Assembly (NCBI RefSeq): GCF_024679245.1
Contig: NC_090174.1
Span: 21,874,524 to 21,938,523, forward strand
Reading direction: 5' to 3'
DNA: 64,000 bases
From: Pseudorasbora parva
Lineage: Eukaryota > Chordata > Actinopteri > Cypriniformes > Gobionidae
Shown here: piece by piece, positions 51,401 through 61,370 of the stretch
Numbering within the stretch: the stretch's first letter is position 1
Layout of the letters: every line of letters starts with the position of its first letter
Notes under the pieces: generated by a model
What the model saw: the letters and a program-made list of their open reading frames with translations, nothing else
Told to the model about the DNA's origin: nothing
Databases searched by the model: none
Made by a program: the position numbers and the translations under genes

Positions 51401-54400
51401 ATACAAGGCCTATGTTTTGAGTTCTGAGTGTTTCTGAGGACAAGTATCCTTTTCATTAAAAGACTATTGAATGCACTTCGCTCGGATTGTCCATCATCAT
51501 TTCCCATAACAGAATAATCCGACCCCAAGATGGATCAGGCGAATGACAATCCCCTTTACAACGCTGTCAAATTCCAGGGTATCCTGTTGGGCAAGCATGA
51601 AGAGGCTTTATCCGACACGAGACGCGCCATTGACTCCTTGACCGCCCAACTCTCAGGCCTTACGCAGCAGGTTCATTACTGCCGCCATGAGACCTCCGGT
51701 TTGATGGTTCAGCGCGATCCATCTGATCCACGCATCAACAACCCGCCGTGCTATTTGGGTGAGCCCTTGTAGTGTCGATCTTTCCACACCCAATGCGAGG
51801 TTGTCTTTTCTCTCCAGCCTACCACCTATGCCATGGAGTGGTCCAAGATGGCTTATCTGATCTCTCTCCCCAATGGAAGGGCTTGAGAGTGGGCGGCGGC
51901 TAAGTGGGAGGCAGAGGAGGACTCTGTCCAAATTTTCCCAGTTTAAGGAGGAGATGATCCGAGTGTTTGACCGGTCTGCTTACAGTGATGAGGTGTCCCG
52001 TCTTCTATCCACCTTGCGCCAGGGAGAGAGATCAGTCAGCGATTTTCTCGATCGAATTTCGGACCCTGGCCACCTCGAGCGGTTGGAACACCCCAGCTCG
52101 CCTCGCCCGGTTCCTCAAGGGCCTGAATTCTGAGATTAAGGATGAGGTTTTCATCCGAGAGGTACCTGACAACTTTGACTCTCTCGTTGACCTCGCCTTG
52201 CATGTTGAAAGGCACTTTGAGATGCGACGAAGGGCCCGTCAGATGGATGCTTTGTTACTTCCCGTTTCCACGGTGACGCAGCCGCCACTTCCTCCCGCTG
52301 CTAAACCTGAGCCACTGCAGCTAGGGGGACTTCGGATAACCACTCAAGAGCACCAATGTCAAATTATAAATCGCCTCTGCATGTATTGTGCAGCTGCTGA
52401 TCACTTTGTCTCCCGGTGTCCAGTAAAAGCCAGCGCTCGTCAGTAGGTGGAGGGTTGCTGACGAGTGCAACTTCATGGGTCTCTCCATCTAGGTCTTGCA
52501 TTTCTCTTCCTATACACCTCCGCTGGCCGGGGTCATCGGTATCCTGCTCAGCTGTAATTGACTCAGGGGCTGCGGGGAACTTCATTGACAAGACTTGGGC
52601 TTTGGAACAAGGTAATTCCTCTCTTAGATTTACAAGACTCCACCCCTCTGTTTGCCCTTGATGGTAGCGCCCTTCCTCGGGTGCTCCAAGAGACTGTTCC
52701 ACTGACTCTAACTGTTTCGGGAAATCATAAAGAGACTATAGGTCCTTCCTTTCGGCTTAGTAAACACCCCGCGTTTTTTCAGGCGTCGTTTAATAACGTC
52801 CTATGGGACATGTTAATCTCGATTACATTCTCATCTTTTCCCCGTTGCTCCCTGTACATATTCAAAATGTGTGTCGCGTCCTCCAGCTGTTGCTGGAGAA
52901 TCGCCTTTTTGTTAAGGAGGAGAAGTGTTCATTTCATGCCTCCTCTGTGACATATTTGGGGTCGGTCATTTCGGCTGACGGTATCAGTATGGATCCTGCG
53001 AAGGTCCAGGCTGTCACCGATTGGCCTGTACCCGAATCTCGCCTGGCGCTACAGCGATTTCTTGGCTTTGTCAACTTTTATCGTCGGTTTATCCCCGGGT
53101 TCAGTCAGGTGGCGGCTCCTCTTACGGCTTTGACTTCCGTCAAGTCCCTGTTCAAATGGTCCGAGATTGCGCAGATTGCGTTCGATAGGGTCATGAAATC
53201 CCCCTGCTGCAGCTGTTTTTTTACACCTTCGATTTAAAAAGGCTTCTTAAAATGGGAGTGGTTGACTGCGAAAAGGTGGGATGGGTATTATGTGGAAAGA
53301 GGGAATGGTTTGGATAAATAGGGGAGTGTCATTAGGCGCATTAAGATTAGTGATACAAACAGCAGCAGTTACAGCGGTTCTGAGATGTTCTTGGTTCATG
53401 TTGGCTTTGTTTACAACAGTGAGATTAAATGAGGGATGAGTGTAGCGAATGAGAGAGCTCTGAGAAATTAAGTGGCGTGCAGCAGAAGATCGCAAGTTTT
53501 GTTATTCTAATTGACGGAATATTTTGCAAACATGTGATAATTAAACTATATTTGTCCAAACATGCATGCTGTTTGGCAAGATGAACAATGCGCCGACGTG
53601 ATAAGAGAACATGAACCACCCGAACGTGTTCTCTTGTGATAAGAGAACATGAACCACCGGCTTGGTTCTCTCTTGATAAGAGAACATGAACCACCGGCTT
53701 GGTTCTCTCTTGATAAGAGAACATGAACCACCCGCTTGGTTCTCTCTTGATAAGAGAACATGAACCACCCGCTTGGTTCTCTCTTGATAAGAGAACATGA
53801 ACCACCCGCTTGGTTCTCTCTTGATAAGAGAACATGAACCACCCGCTTGGTTCTCTCGTGATAAGAGAACATGAACCACATGCTTGCAGTGCGACAGAGG
53901 TGTAATTCTAGATCGGGGTTAAAGCGAAGGGGTTTGAGGTTTCATAGTCTCGACCGCGTATCTGAAGCACAGTGGACGCGAGCTGGGTTGCCGTGACGAT
54001 CCGCGCTGTCACTCGGCAGCTAAATCTATATTTGTCCAAATATGCACACCGTTTCACTAAGAGCCCGAACACATGCGGTTTAGTGCATGTCTATGACCAC
54101 AAATAAAACGAAAAGGTGGCTTTTGATTCTTGTTGATATTCCATCAAAAATAACCTACAGCTCGGTTATTTTGCACTCCTGACATAAATTAGATAATCAA
54201 CGCTTGCAGGTTCGGCGTGCGTTTCCTCAAGTTAATTTTACTTTACCAAGCCTTTGTAGCAAAGGCTTCTACAGATGGCGCCCGGGTACAGCTTGCTCAG
54301 CACCCTTACGTTACTTCGTATCAGCATAACGTCTCACTGAACTCAACTGCACTTTCCTCCTTCATTTTTCCGCACGCTGCTTTAAAAACTTCCCTAACAT

Positions 54401-57400
54401 ACAATAATGATGGAAGACAAGCCTGACAGAAGTGACTGTCTCATGCATATTAACTAAATTATCTTGTATGCATACTACAGTGCAGTGATTGGACTGAATG
54501 AGAACTTTATGTCATGAATATATATCGAGAATCGCTCGGAACGGACGTCAGCATGTCCCCAGCAGCCCATACTTGGTCCGAAAGCACACACTGACGTCAG
54601 CATTTGTAACGTTCCTCCAACTCAGCTTTTCAAACTGGAAGACAGAAATCGCTCTGAAAAATGCAAAAATAACTTTTTTCACATATGAATAACATTAATG
54701 AGTACCCTTAGTGTTTTTAATGATGTGCAGCCTATATATATCTGTTTACATCTCAAAAAAAGTGTTTTGGGGTTTCATGACCCTTTACAAAATTGCAGGT
54801 ATTACATTTTTTTTACAGTGCGACTTTGAGCTTTCTAAGATTCCGCTGAAACTATCCGTTTTTCATAAACAAGTCCTCCTGTATTGGAAGATGTTGTTTA
54901 ACATAATTTCAGTCCACACAATGTATCCTTATGGAATAACCATTGTATATTGTCCCAGAGAAAATCTTTGTTTATAGAGGAGTGGTGGCAAAAAGGTATT
55001 TGGTCAGTGCTTCACATGATGGACACAAATGGTAGTTTTTGGAATTATAATGATTTCTTTATCAAATTTAACTTTAATTGTGAAAACAAAGATTATACAA
55101 AGGTCATCAAAAGTATCCCTTTACCATTGGTTATTATTTTAAAAGGATTTTTAACATATTCTACACTCCCAGAATAGTTGATCTTAATAAAATGTGTTGA
55201 TAAGTGTACTAATAAGATTATAAGCTGTCTTTTGCAGGAAACTATCCTTGTCGTATATGGAGAGATTACATTTTTCAACATCTAAGTAATAAATTGGTAA
55301 AGGAATACAGATGTAAATATCTTGTTTTTCCCCTTTTACCCAAATATAAAGAAATACACTTTAAAAATTATGTATGATATTTATCCAGCCAAAGAATTTC
55401 TAAGAATAAGGTTTAATGTGGAATCAAATACTTGTCAAATTTGTAATAATGATACTGAAACTGTAGAACATTTATTTTTTAAATGTAATTTAGTTAACCC
55501 ATTTTGGAATGAGGTCTCATTGGATAAAGAGACCATATGCTCCATGAGATTAATGGGGGAGATTATCATGTCCCAATTAATACTATTAATTGGGACATGA
55601 TAAAATTTGGTATACATTTGGAGGACAAAAATGAAGACTTTGTTATTAACAGGAAAGAGCTAACCCTATATGTTGATGCCTAAAAAATTAAAAGAACATG
55701 TAAAGAAAATTACTTGATTTGTTTAATCAATATGACTTTATTACCATTTTGAATTAATCCCCTACTGTTTTTCTTTTTTTCACCCATTTTTTGTATGTTC
55801 TTATTTTGTTTTTGTTGTGACATTATGTATTACAATTTGTTATTACTCAGTCTGCGTAGTCTTATAATTTAAATTATGTTGGCCTTTTATGTTATTGTTC
55901 ATATGCACAAAAAAAAAAGAAAAAAGATTTTAAAGTGGTTAAGGTAAACGTTTCCTGTTTCCTATCTTCTAAAAGCATTTTTGACTGTGGTGCCAAACGT
56001 GTTGTCACTGACAACACACAGTACAGTTTAGTAAACAAAACAATTTATGAACATGAACATCTCAATTTAATAACTTTAAAATCACCTGTAGGTATATGGT
56101 CCTATTTGTGTGACTTTGGGCTTTTCCTTTCCAGCCAAGATCTCATCTGGATTGGTAACATTGAAGAAGAAATACTGCATGTATGCAGGAGGTGGATTTA
56201 TCCAGCCCTCCAAAACTCGGCTGTTTTGACCCAGTGTGATCTCCTGTGAATCGAACACAATCAGAGGTCAAGTGAAAGCACTAAAAGAACGTTTCTGTAA
56301 CCTACCAGAAAACGCAGTGTACTTTTAAAGAAAACTCTGTATTTTATTTACTTTACGTTATTTAATATTTATTGTCTTTTCAATGTGTCAGTATTTGATA
56401 TTTGGTACAAATCATACACTATTACTATAACAGATAAATAAGTATTACTTATAATACCGTTCTACAATGATTTAGATTAGGTCTATACCATTTATTTATT
56501 ATATGTTTCATATGCTGTACTTTATTTTTATTTTCTATAATTGTTATTCGTATTATTGTTAGTGGTGGGAGCTGTATTAATATTCATATTATTACAGAAT
56601 AAGTTGTCCTCCCATTGTCTTTAGAGATAAAATCTGAATCAAAAATGTTATATATAAACAATTATAATGTATACTCTTGATAAGCTGTCTTGGTCTGGCA
56701 GCGGCGCTAGTGCTGTCGGTGGGTGCGACTGGCGGGTCTTTTCGGCATGGGCATCTCTGGTTCAGTTATTGGTTTGCCTGGCCCCTCCCTTGGTCATTTC
56801 TGCCGGCGGGCCATTCTCCCATTAAACGTGATGGTAAAGGAGTGCTGTCTGGGTTGGATGTGGTGTCTCTGGCCAGGGAGCCGACTGGGGGTACACCACG
56901 GTTTCAACCACAGATTAAAATCTTAAAAAAAGGCCAACCAAATAAATTTTAACGTTCAGGTCACAGCCTAATCAGGTGAGCTTGGTTTGTAGGTGCCCGT
57001 CGATGCCCCAGCAATCCCGGGTAGAAGAAGACGCAGCAGAACACAGAAGGTTAACTGCTGGTATGGGGGTTGGGTTCTGCCGGTGTCAGGGAGGGAGGCC
57101 AGGCTAAATGGAGGTGAGAATGGCATCTGTATTGGGGGGCCTGTCGATTGTGCTCGCTGTCCGTGGGGCAGTGGCTCCCAGACCAAGAGCATTATATGTA
57201 TCCAAAAACCTATAAAACTAAAATATTATTATTATTAATAATAGTAATAATATTATTTTTATTGTTATTAGTATTGTTGTTAATGCTTCTGCAACTACTA
57301 CCACTGCCACAATTATTATTACTATTATTATTACTACTTTTACTACAATTATTATGATTGTTTTAAATAGTTTAAAAATGTATTTCTCAGACAGTGACTC

Positions 57401-58842
57401 CATATTCATAAAATAAATAAATAATGGAGTCACTTACAAATCACACTAGATTAACCTACTGCCTAAACTTATACAGTACCTAAAATACCATATCATCCAG
57501 TTTTCTTTTTCCCTTCAGAGCCTACCAGTATTAGCCGGTGTCCTTTGTGTGTGGTGGTGGTATGGCTGTTGGCCTGCAGTGTTCACAACGAGGGTGTGGT
57601 TGCCATGTTGTGAGAGCAAGAGTGATTGCTGTATTTTTTCTGATAGGCAGGACGAATTCCCCAGTTCTGAAGTGGTAAAATCTTGTATGGATGTGCAAGA
57701 AGTTTTATGAGTGAATATACTCTTCTTATTTTTTTTAATATACATTAGACTGGTCCTTTTTGGATGTTTATTAAAGGTTCACTATGCAACTTTCCGTCCA
57801 CTGGAGGGCGCCTATTCTAAACAAAGGTGTAGTTTGATGATGGCAAGTGTGAGTGCAGTATCTTGGGACATGTGGTCTTCACCTCACAGCCGGTGGAAAA
57901 TAGGACTCAGGCAGAAATCATGTTGATGGATGTGATTATTAACGTGTGGAGCTGACCCGCTGAAGCGATTGTTATACAAACACACGGCTCACAAGAACCA
58001 GGACTTTGATTATGACGGGACGGGCCACAGTCGCTGGATGCGCGCACTTCCGCTTTTCATGAGTATAAGGTAAAGCAGCTCTGTTAATCATATTAGATAC
58101 ATTTAAGTGTGTTTAAAATTGTTATGACGTTACTCTGTGCGTTCGCTCGGCGCTGCTGTGATATGTTCACACTGCTAAGAGAAAAGCGCTTCTGCAGAAT
58201 AAAACCAAGGGTAATGCAGATATGACTCGATTGACAGGCGACTCGCTCAGACGCTACGCTGAAACGTCCCGGTCCTTAGTTAAAATAGCAATTTTCTCAC
58301 AATTTACAAATAGTTGGAAACATTTGGGATAGTAGCCTACTCAACTGAACAAAATATATAACACTGGCCTAGTGGTTTTTGGATATTTATAACCAACTAT
58401 AACCAGCTATGTCCAGGCAAGGCAAGGCAAGGCAAGGCAAGTTAATATAGCACATTTCAAAACCAGGCTGGGAGACCAGCTATTACCAGGCTGGGAAACC
58501 AGCTTAAACCAGCTATGACCAGGCTGGGAGAGCAGCTAAAACCAGCTATGACCAGGCTGGGAGACCAGCTAAAACCAGCTATGACCAGGCTGGGAGACCA
58601 GCTAAAACCAGCCTGACCATCTTAGGCTGGTTTTAGCTGGATTTTTCAGCAGGGGCGTGCTCGACACAGCCTCGTGAAGGACAACAGCTGTCCTGAATCA
58701 CATTTTAAGATTACTGTAAGTAAGTTTAACAATTTTATCCATAAAAGGCTACCTTTTTTATCCACTCTTGAATCACTGTTTGGAAGGCTCGAGACACCAG
58801 TAGGAGGATTCCCAGAATGAGCAAATGAAATCTTCTAGTCAT
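36485..58842 (-). CDS. scarb2: Lysosome membrane protein 2 / scavenger receptor B2-like, CD36 family
   Basis: Minus-strand exons: 58753-58842 (ATG, 30 codons), 56086-56243, 46952-47099, 46598-46792, 46028-46119, 45582-45701, 45336-45514, 37634-37752, 37248-37321, 37109-37160, and exon 11 from 36542 to about 36485. Exons 1-10 join in phase with canonical GT/AG sites and no stop (about 409 residues). The start has a hydrophobic segment ([15 protein letters not shown]), the N-terminal membrane anchor of CD36 proteins. Diagnostic blocks are [57 protein letters not shown] and [12 protein letters not shown] then HETYLDINP. They fit SCARB2 better than CD36 or SCARB1. The ectodomain carries several N-X-S/T sites. 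In mammals LIMP-2 carries beta-glucocerebrosidase to lysosomes and binds lipids. Exon 11 ([15 protein letters not shown]) lacks a clear donor, and the exon for the second membrane segment and tail is not found. Introns hold many transposons. Confidence 0.85.
36687..37031. mobile_element. MITE in scarb2 intron 10, CTAAAGGGACATGG ends
   Basis: Inverted ends CTAAAGGGACATGG and CCATGTCCCTTTAG enclose about 345 bp without coding capacity. Confidence 0.65.
37249..37780 (-). other. scarb2 exons 8-9 neighbourhood (introns short)
   Basis: Exon 8 and exon 9 are separated by about 310 bp of ordinary intron; no extra element seen. Confidence 0.5.
38096..39704 (-). mobile_element. Tc1/mariner element (CAGTGCCTCGCGAAAATAT), full length
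   Basis: TA at both flanks (38094-38095, 39705-39706). The inverted ends are about 200 bp long (CAGTGCCTCGCGAAAATAT versus ATATTTTCGCAAGGCACTG). The length is 1609 bp, with transposase on the minus strand. Another copy begins at 63412. It lies in scarb2 intron 7. Confidence 0.9.
38499..39316 (-). pseudogene. Tc1 transposase, three disabling lesions
   Basis: The frame from 39316 carries the paired helix-turn-helix DNA-binding part ([20 protein letters not shown], then [18 protein letters not shown]). Near 38930 the frame shifts to the ORF that starts at 38942, with [29 protein letters not shown] and [14 protein letters not shown]. Lesions: a frameshift; Asn in WSNETK where the first catalytic Asp belongs; and a TGA straight after NPIENL where Trp is usual (the copy at 63.6 kb reads [11 protein letters not shown]). 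It cannot be an active transposase. Confidence 0.85.
39731..40683 (-). mobile_element. Tc1-like element (CACTCACCTAAAGGATTAT), internally deleted
   Basis: Ends CACTCACCTAAAGGATTAT and ATAATCCTTTAGGGGAGTG lie between TA dinucleotides (39729-39730 and 40684-40685). At 953 bp it is shorter than usual, with the DNA-binding half of the transposase missing. Confidence 0.85.
39763..40380 (-). pseudogene. Tc1-like transposase catalytic half
   Basis: All three catalytic positions are readable on the minus strand: [34 protein letters not shown] and [16 protein letters not shown]. There is an extra Pro in [13 protein letters not shown] and a stop (TAA) just before VEDWKNV. N-terminal HTH domains are deleted. 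Confidence 0.8.
40788..40811 (+). repeat. (AAAT)n microsatellite
   Basis: Six TAAA units in scarb2 intron 7. Confidence 0.9.
41851..42512 (-). mobile_element. 650-bp dispersed element, copy 2
   Basis: Reverse of 17487-18140, from CTAGCGCTCGGAAAGCG to TTTCTTTTACTGTCTATG. It has an open 101-codon minus-strand frame (42246-41941). No terminal repeats or target duplication clearly seen. Confidence 0.7.
44720..44806 (+). repeat. (GAA)n microsatellite
   Basis: About 28 perfect GAA/AAG triplets; the poly-lysine reading frame across it is an artefact. Confidence 0.95.
47236..47385. repeat. Truncated copy of the common fish repeat seen at 22.7 kb
   Basis: Shares AGCTGAATTTTCAGCATCAT and TCTTCAGTGTCACATGATCC with 22698-23045. 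It is cut at about 47385 by the next element. Confidence 0.6.
47386..48599 (-). mobile_element. TTAA-target element (piggyBac-like), copy 2
   Basis: Inverse orientation of the element at 502-1596, ending in CCCCCCCT followed by TTAA (48600-48603). It is longer than copy 1 by an internal segment near 47.7-47.9 kb. The left edge is degenerate. A minus-strand ORF (47772-47512) shares the end [16 protein letters not shown] with copy 1. Confidence 0.65.
48604..50025 (+). pseudogene. L1-type LINE, ORF1 and endonuclease fragments
   Basis: Plus-strand fragments: an ORF1 coiled coil ([20 protein letters not shown]), the ORF1 core ([20 protein letters not shown] and [13 protein letters not shown]), and the ORF2 endonuclease ([15 protein letters not shown], then [17 protein letters not shown]). 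Numerous stops and frameshifts. A short MITE interrupts it at 49298-49445, and the TIR element at 50031 cuts it off. Sequence resembling the 3' end of the same type resumes at 54780. Confidence 0.7.
49298..49445. mobile_element. Short MITE, CTAGCCTGACGTGG / CTAGGCTAG ends
   Basis: About 148 bp between CTAGCCTGACG and GATTTCTAGGCTAG. The interior TTGAGAGTTGCTAGACGATA is the inverse of sequence at 20.08 kb. Confidence 0.6.
50031..50860. mobile_element. Relative of the TAT-flanked TIR element, copy 2 (3' truncated)
   Basis: Starts ATAGCCGCGTTTCCACCACA and shares GTTGACAAGAGAGGAAAG and GATAATGTTGGAATAATGAC with 30335-31427. The right TIR is missing where Gypsy-type sequence begins. Confidence 0.7.
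51530..52446 (+). pseudogene. Gypsy gag with CCHC zinc knuckle, frameshifted
   Basis: The first frame (51530-51772) starts [17 protein letters not shown] and ends in a TAG after YLGEPL. The central part (51873-52133) has [20 protein letters not shown] and [16 protein letters not shown]. The end (51967-52446) has [20 protein letters not shown] and the knuckle [15 protein letters not shown] (C-x2-C-x4-H-x4-C). These are standard vertebrate Gypsy gag blocks. Confidence 0.75.
52450..53236 (+). pseudogene. Gypsy protease fused by deletion to end of reverse transcriptase
   Basis: The protease motif is [12 protein letters not shown] (active-site DSG) near 52560. Shortly after, [15 protein letters not shown] (normally the RT block PAVFQ…NDVLRDM) appears directly, then a damaged catalytic loop (LDYILIFS in place of YLDDILIFS) and [40 protein letters not shown]. 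About 500-600 bp between protease and RT palm appears lost. It ends at 53236. Confidence 0.75.
53240..54790. other. Repeat DNA around a minisatellite, ending in a transposon-like terminus
   Basis: CTATATTTGTCCAAACATGC (53548) and CTATATTTGTCCAAATATGC (54028) flank the minisatellite as a diverged direct repeat. The right end GTTTTGGGGTTTCATGACCC resembles a common cyprinid DNA-transposon end. No coding region recognised. A TGACGTCA site occurs near 54592. Confidence 0.4.
53600..53885. repeat. 37-bp minisatellite, about 8 units
   Basis: The unit reads TGATAAGAGAACATGAACCA followed by CCCGCTTGGTTCTCTCT. Unit starts fall at about 53600, 53638, 53675, 53712, 53749, 53786, 53823 and 53860, with few differences. 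Each unit contains AGAGAAC…GTTCTCT, a short inverted repeat, and a WGATAR site (TGATAAGA). Because 37 is not a multiple of three and stops are lacking, three long minus-strand ORFs run through it; these are not genes. Confidence 0.9.
54780..55925 (+). pseudogene. L1-type LINE ORF2 3' end with A-rich tail
   Basis: The fragments [20 protein letters not shown] and [18 protein letters not shown] (the C-x2-C…H-x4-C zinc-knuckle-like C-terminus of L1 ORF2) then NPFWNEV are on the + strand. An AAAAAAAAAAGAAAAAAG tail is near 55910. It may be the 3' part of the L1 at 48.6-50.0 kb, split by later insertions, with the RT domain deleted. Confidence 0.7.
56640..57200. other. GC-richer unassigned block in scarb2 intron 1/2 region
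   Basis: Base composition contrasts with the AT-rich flanks, and short + strand ORFs overlap (56677-56952, 56993-57238). No domain or terminal repeat recognised. It lies in scarb2 intron 1 (exon 2 ends at 56243, exon 1 begins at 58753). Confidence 0.3.
57220..57360. repeat. (ATT)n-rich low-complexity tract
   Basis: Irregular ATT/TTA triplets; the Leu/Ile-rich ORFs on both strands are artefacts. Confidence 0.85.
57773..58395 (+). mobile_element. AAAGGTGCACTATGCA-type element, copy 3, 3' truncated
   Basis: Starts TTAAAGGTTCACTATGCAAC and shares CCACTGGAGGGCGCCTATTC and CCTAGTGGTTTTTGGATATT with the full copy. The right terminal repeat is lost just before the GGCAA repeat. Located in scarb2 intron 1. 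Confidence 0.7.
58413..58645. repeat. (GGCAA)n and 36-bp CCAGCTATGACCAGGCTGGG minisatellite
   Basis: Five GGCAA units (58415-58440), then about five units containing CCAGGCTGGGAGACCAGCTA. The tract ends with GGCTGGTTTTAGCTGG, the inverse of the unit, so the block can fold as a hairpin. It lies about 100 bp downstream of scarb2 exon 1. Confidence 0.85.
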
Positions 58843-59300
58843 TATTGACGGTCTCAAATGGGCTGATCTGTAGAAGAAACAAATACTATCCCTTCTTTCT
58901 CTTGTTCCGAACTTCTACTTGAGAACCTCCCGTCGTGTCTCCGTTTTTTTTAAATCAAAGCCAGAATAGTCACACCTTCTATCATAGGGATATTCAGCAT
59001 ACACGATCCTGATGTGCGATTAGCGGAAAGGTTTCTCGGATGCTGAGATGTGAGAATAGCAAAGGAGCGGAGATCTTCTCCACCTCCCTCACTGATTCAA
59101 ATGAGCCAGTCATGCATGAGAAACACACTTTTTGGAGAGAGGGGCGTGTTAATCCTCCCTCAGAGCTGAGTTCACGATTTAAAAGGGGTTTTAAAGGCGG
59201 ATTTATGTAACGTAGGCTAAATGTCAGAACATCAAAGTAGTATTTTACTGTCATTACGCAATTTATAGGTTAAGAAAGGAGAAATAAGTGTTTATAGGCA
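58843..59300 (-). promoter_or_regulatory. scarb2 5' flank / probable 5' UTR and promoter
   Basis: Upstream of the ATG at 58842 the minus strand has GACCGTCAATA before the ATG and, at about 58868, TTTGTTTCTTCTACAG, which could be a 5'-UTR splice acceptor. No TATA box in a convincing place and no perfect CACGTG (TFEB/CLEAR-type core) were seen in this interval. Confidence 0.35.
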
Positions 59301-59478
59301 GCCCAACTTTGTGTTATATCAATGTCTAACCTGTTCCCAACTATTCTGGCTATGTTTATAAGATGGAGCTTCTCATTTGGATATAGGCATGCGGCATTAA
59401 TAAAACACAATGCCTAACCCTAACCCACGAACAGCTCAGGGGGGCGTTTTGTGTTTAAAACACTTACGCCGTGAGACC

Positions 59479-59582
<104 letters not shown>

Positions 59583-59599
59583 CAAAAATCCCCTTCAAA

Positions 59600-60028
59600 C
59601 TATCTTATCTTGCAAGATATTCCTTTCTAAATTATATTATTTACACCTCATTATGACATGCTCCACATTTTTGGAACATTACAAGGATCACATTTATCTG
59701 AAATGCTTTTCCCCATTAAAAACATGAATTTAAACCAGCATGCCCAAGTTAATGATATAATCACCTATTCTCATCTATATTGCCCTTTAAAAGCCTAGTC
59801 ATTAATCAATTACTGAATATTATGTTAGTGTCTCCCTTTGATATCTTCTTTTTGGCCATGATTCTCTCACTGCTGTTTTAATCAATGATGTATCTTTACC
59901 TTTAAGGGAACTTTCATTATTTCACCATCCTTTAATTTCAATGCATTTCTATTATTGTATGTTTGCTTTGTATCTGTAAAGTGAGTTTTTTTCTCTGTAG
60001 TCCCCTTTTATCTTGTTCACACATAAAA
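59600..60028. other. Intergenic AT-rich DNA, nothing recognised
   Basis: No exon-like or repeat structure seen. Confidence 0.35.
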
Positions 60029-60223
60029 ATATGTGATCCTCATCCTGCACAGTCATAAGTCACACGGGTATTTGTGGCAATAGACGACATTGTACAGGTC
60101 AAAATTAACCATTTTTCTTTTAGTCCAAAAATCATTAGGATATTAAGTAAAGATCATGTTCCATGAAAATATATGATGAAATTGACCCGTATGACTGTTT
60201 TTGTGGTCCACAGGGTCACATAT
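60029..60223. mobile_element. Deleted copy of a fish TIR element, ATATGTGA ends
   Basis: ATATGTGATCCTCATCC left and GTGGTCCACAGGGTCACATAT right are diverged inverted ends. AATCATTAGGATATTAAGTA inside matches a common fish repeat from memory. Confidence 0.55.
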
Positions 60224-60229
60224 TTAGAT

Positions 60230-61370
60230 GGATTTTAGGAAGGGGGTCCCTCATTAAAGGTTTACCATATTTGGGGGTCCTTGGCATCATAACGTTTGAA
60301 AACCCCTGAGCTATAGTCTGCAGTATAATCACAAAGCTCCCTCTTGTGGTTTAAACCATAGACCGTAAACAAAAACACGTCCCTCATCTTCAGTCACTAA
60401 GAACTACAAGTACCAAAGGCCACAGGCTGTTGTGCTGCCATGACAACCAAACCAACGCAGATCACTCTAGTGTCCAAACATGGGGATTGTTTAATAACGT
60501 TGTGTTTGTAAACTATAAGACACATTAGTTTGAAATAGAATAGATTTAAATATAATATAAAAGCATTGAGACGATATTTAGACTGTATGAATCCATTTTG
60601 TATGACTGTATGTGAAATTCACCACATAGAAAATAGTAAATCATCTTAGATAATCCGATTTAGCAACATCAGCGTCTATTTCGGTCATTAGACTCTCAAG
60701 CCTTTGATTGGACAGAAAATCTGATGAGAAGCTGAATTGGAAAGTGATGTAATCAAAATCACTGATCCATATTGGAGGAACTGAGAGACTGTGCATTTTG
60801 AACACTTATCTTCTAAATGTAAATTTTGAAATAGTTTTGGGGCACATTAACTTATAGATAACAGTAAGACTAACATTCATACTAAAATCCAAAAACTTTT
60901 GATTTCATAGGGACTTTAATATCTGGGCTATTTTATTATGCAACACACATTTATAAAATTATTATTAGTGTTATTTTACCCTCATATTAAACCACAAAAA
61001 CTAGTCAACACTATAAGGTTTCTAATATAGCTGCTTGTGTAGCAAGTTTTTTTCGGTTTTGTGAGCAAATGAGAACACACCAAATACATTTGTTATGTTA
61101 TTGTTATGGACAATTACCCAACAATGATGATTTAAAATTCAGAGAATCCTAGAAATATGTAAAGGGTCCACAGAAGGCTGTGGGAGAGTTTGGGAAACTT
61201 ATTTGGAAACAGTTTTGTGATTCCATTTGGTGCTGCTAGTGGCGCAGAATCTCTAACAGCAGCTTTAAATATGAAAGATGACGAAGCAAAAAATTATACA
61301 TTGAAAAATAATTAATTGCAATGTATAATATAGATAATGCCTACAAACATTTCAACAGATATTTGACCAG
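60230..61370. other. Intergenic DNA without recognised features
   Basis: Scattered short ORFs only. GAACTACAAGTACC near 60403 is a poor ZNF143-like word. Confidence 0.3.

Larger units (their letters stand above)
50880..53236 (+). mobile_element. Ty3/Gypsy LTR retrotransposon, internally deleted
   Basis: About 50.9-51.5 kb looks like a 5' LTR remnant and leader ending CCCATAACA before the gag start (ATG at 51530). Gag, protease and reverse-transcriptase pieces follow on the + strand. Most of RT, all of RNase H/integrase and the 3' LTR are missing. Confidence 0.75.

Noticed and set aside
53425..53881. Three overlapping 111-136-codon minus-strand ORFs with repeated HVLLSRENQ motif
   Set aside because: All arise from the 37-bp minisatellite, open in three frames because the unit lacks stops and is not a multiple of three.
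53600..53885. CRISPR-like array
   Set aside because: Direct repeats are head to tail without unique spacers, in a vertebrate intron; it is a minisatellite.
57148..57433. Leu/Ile/Val-rich ORFs suggesting membrane proteins
   Set aside because: Translation of an (ATT)n-rich tract on both strands.
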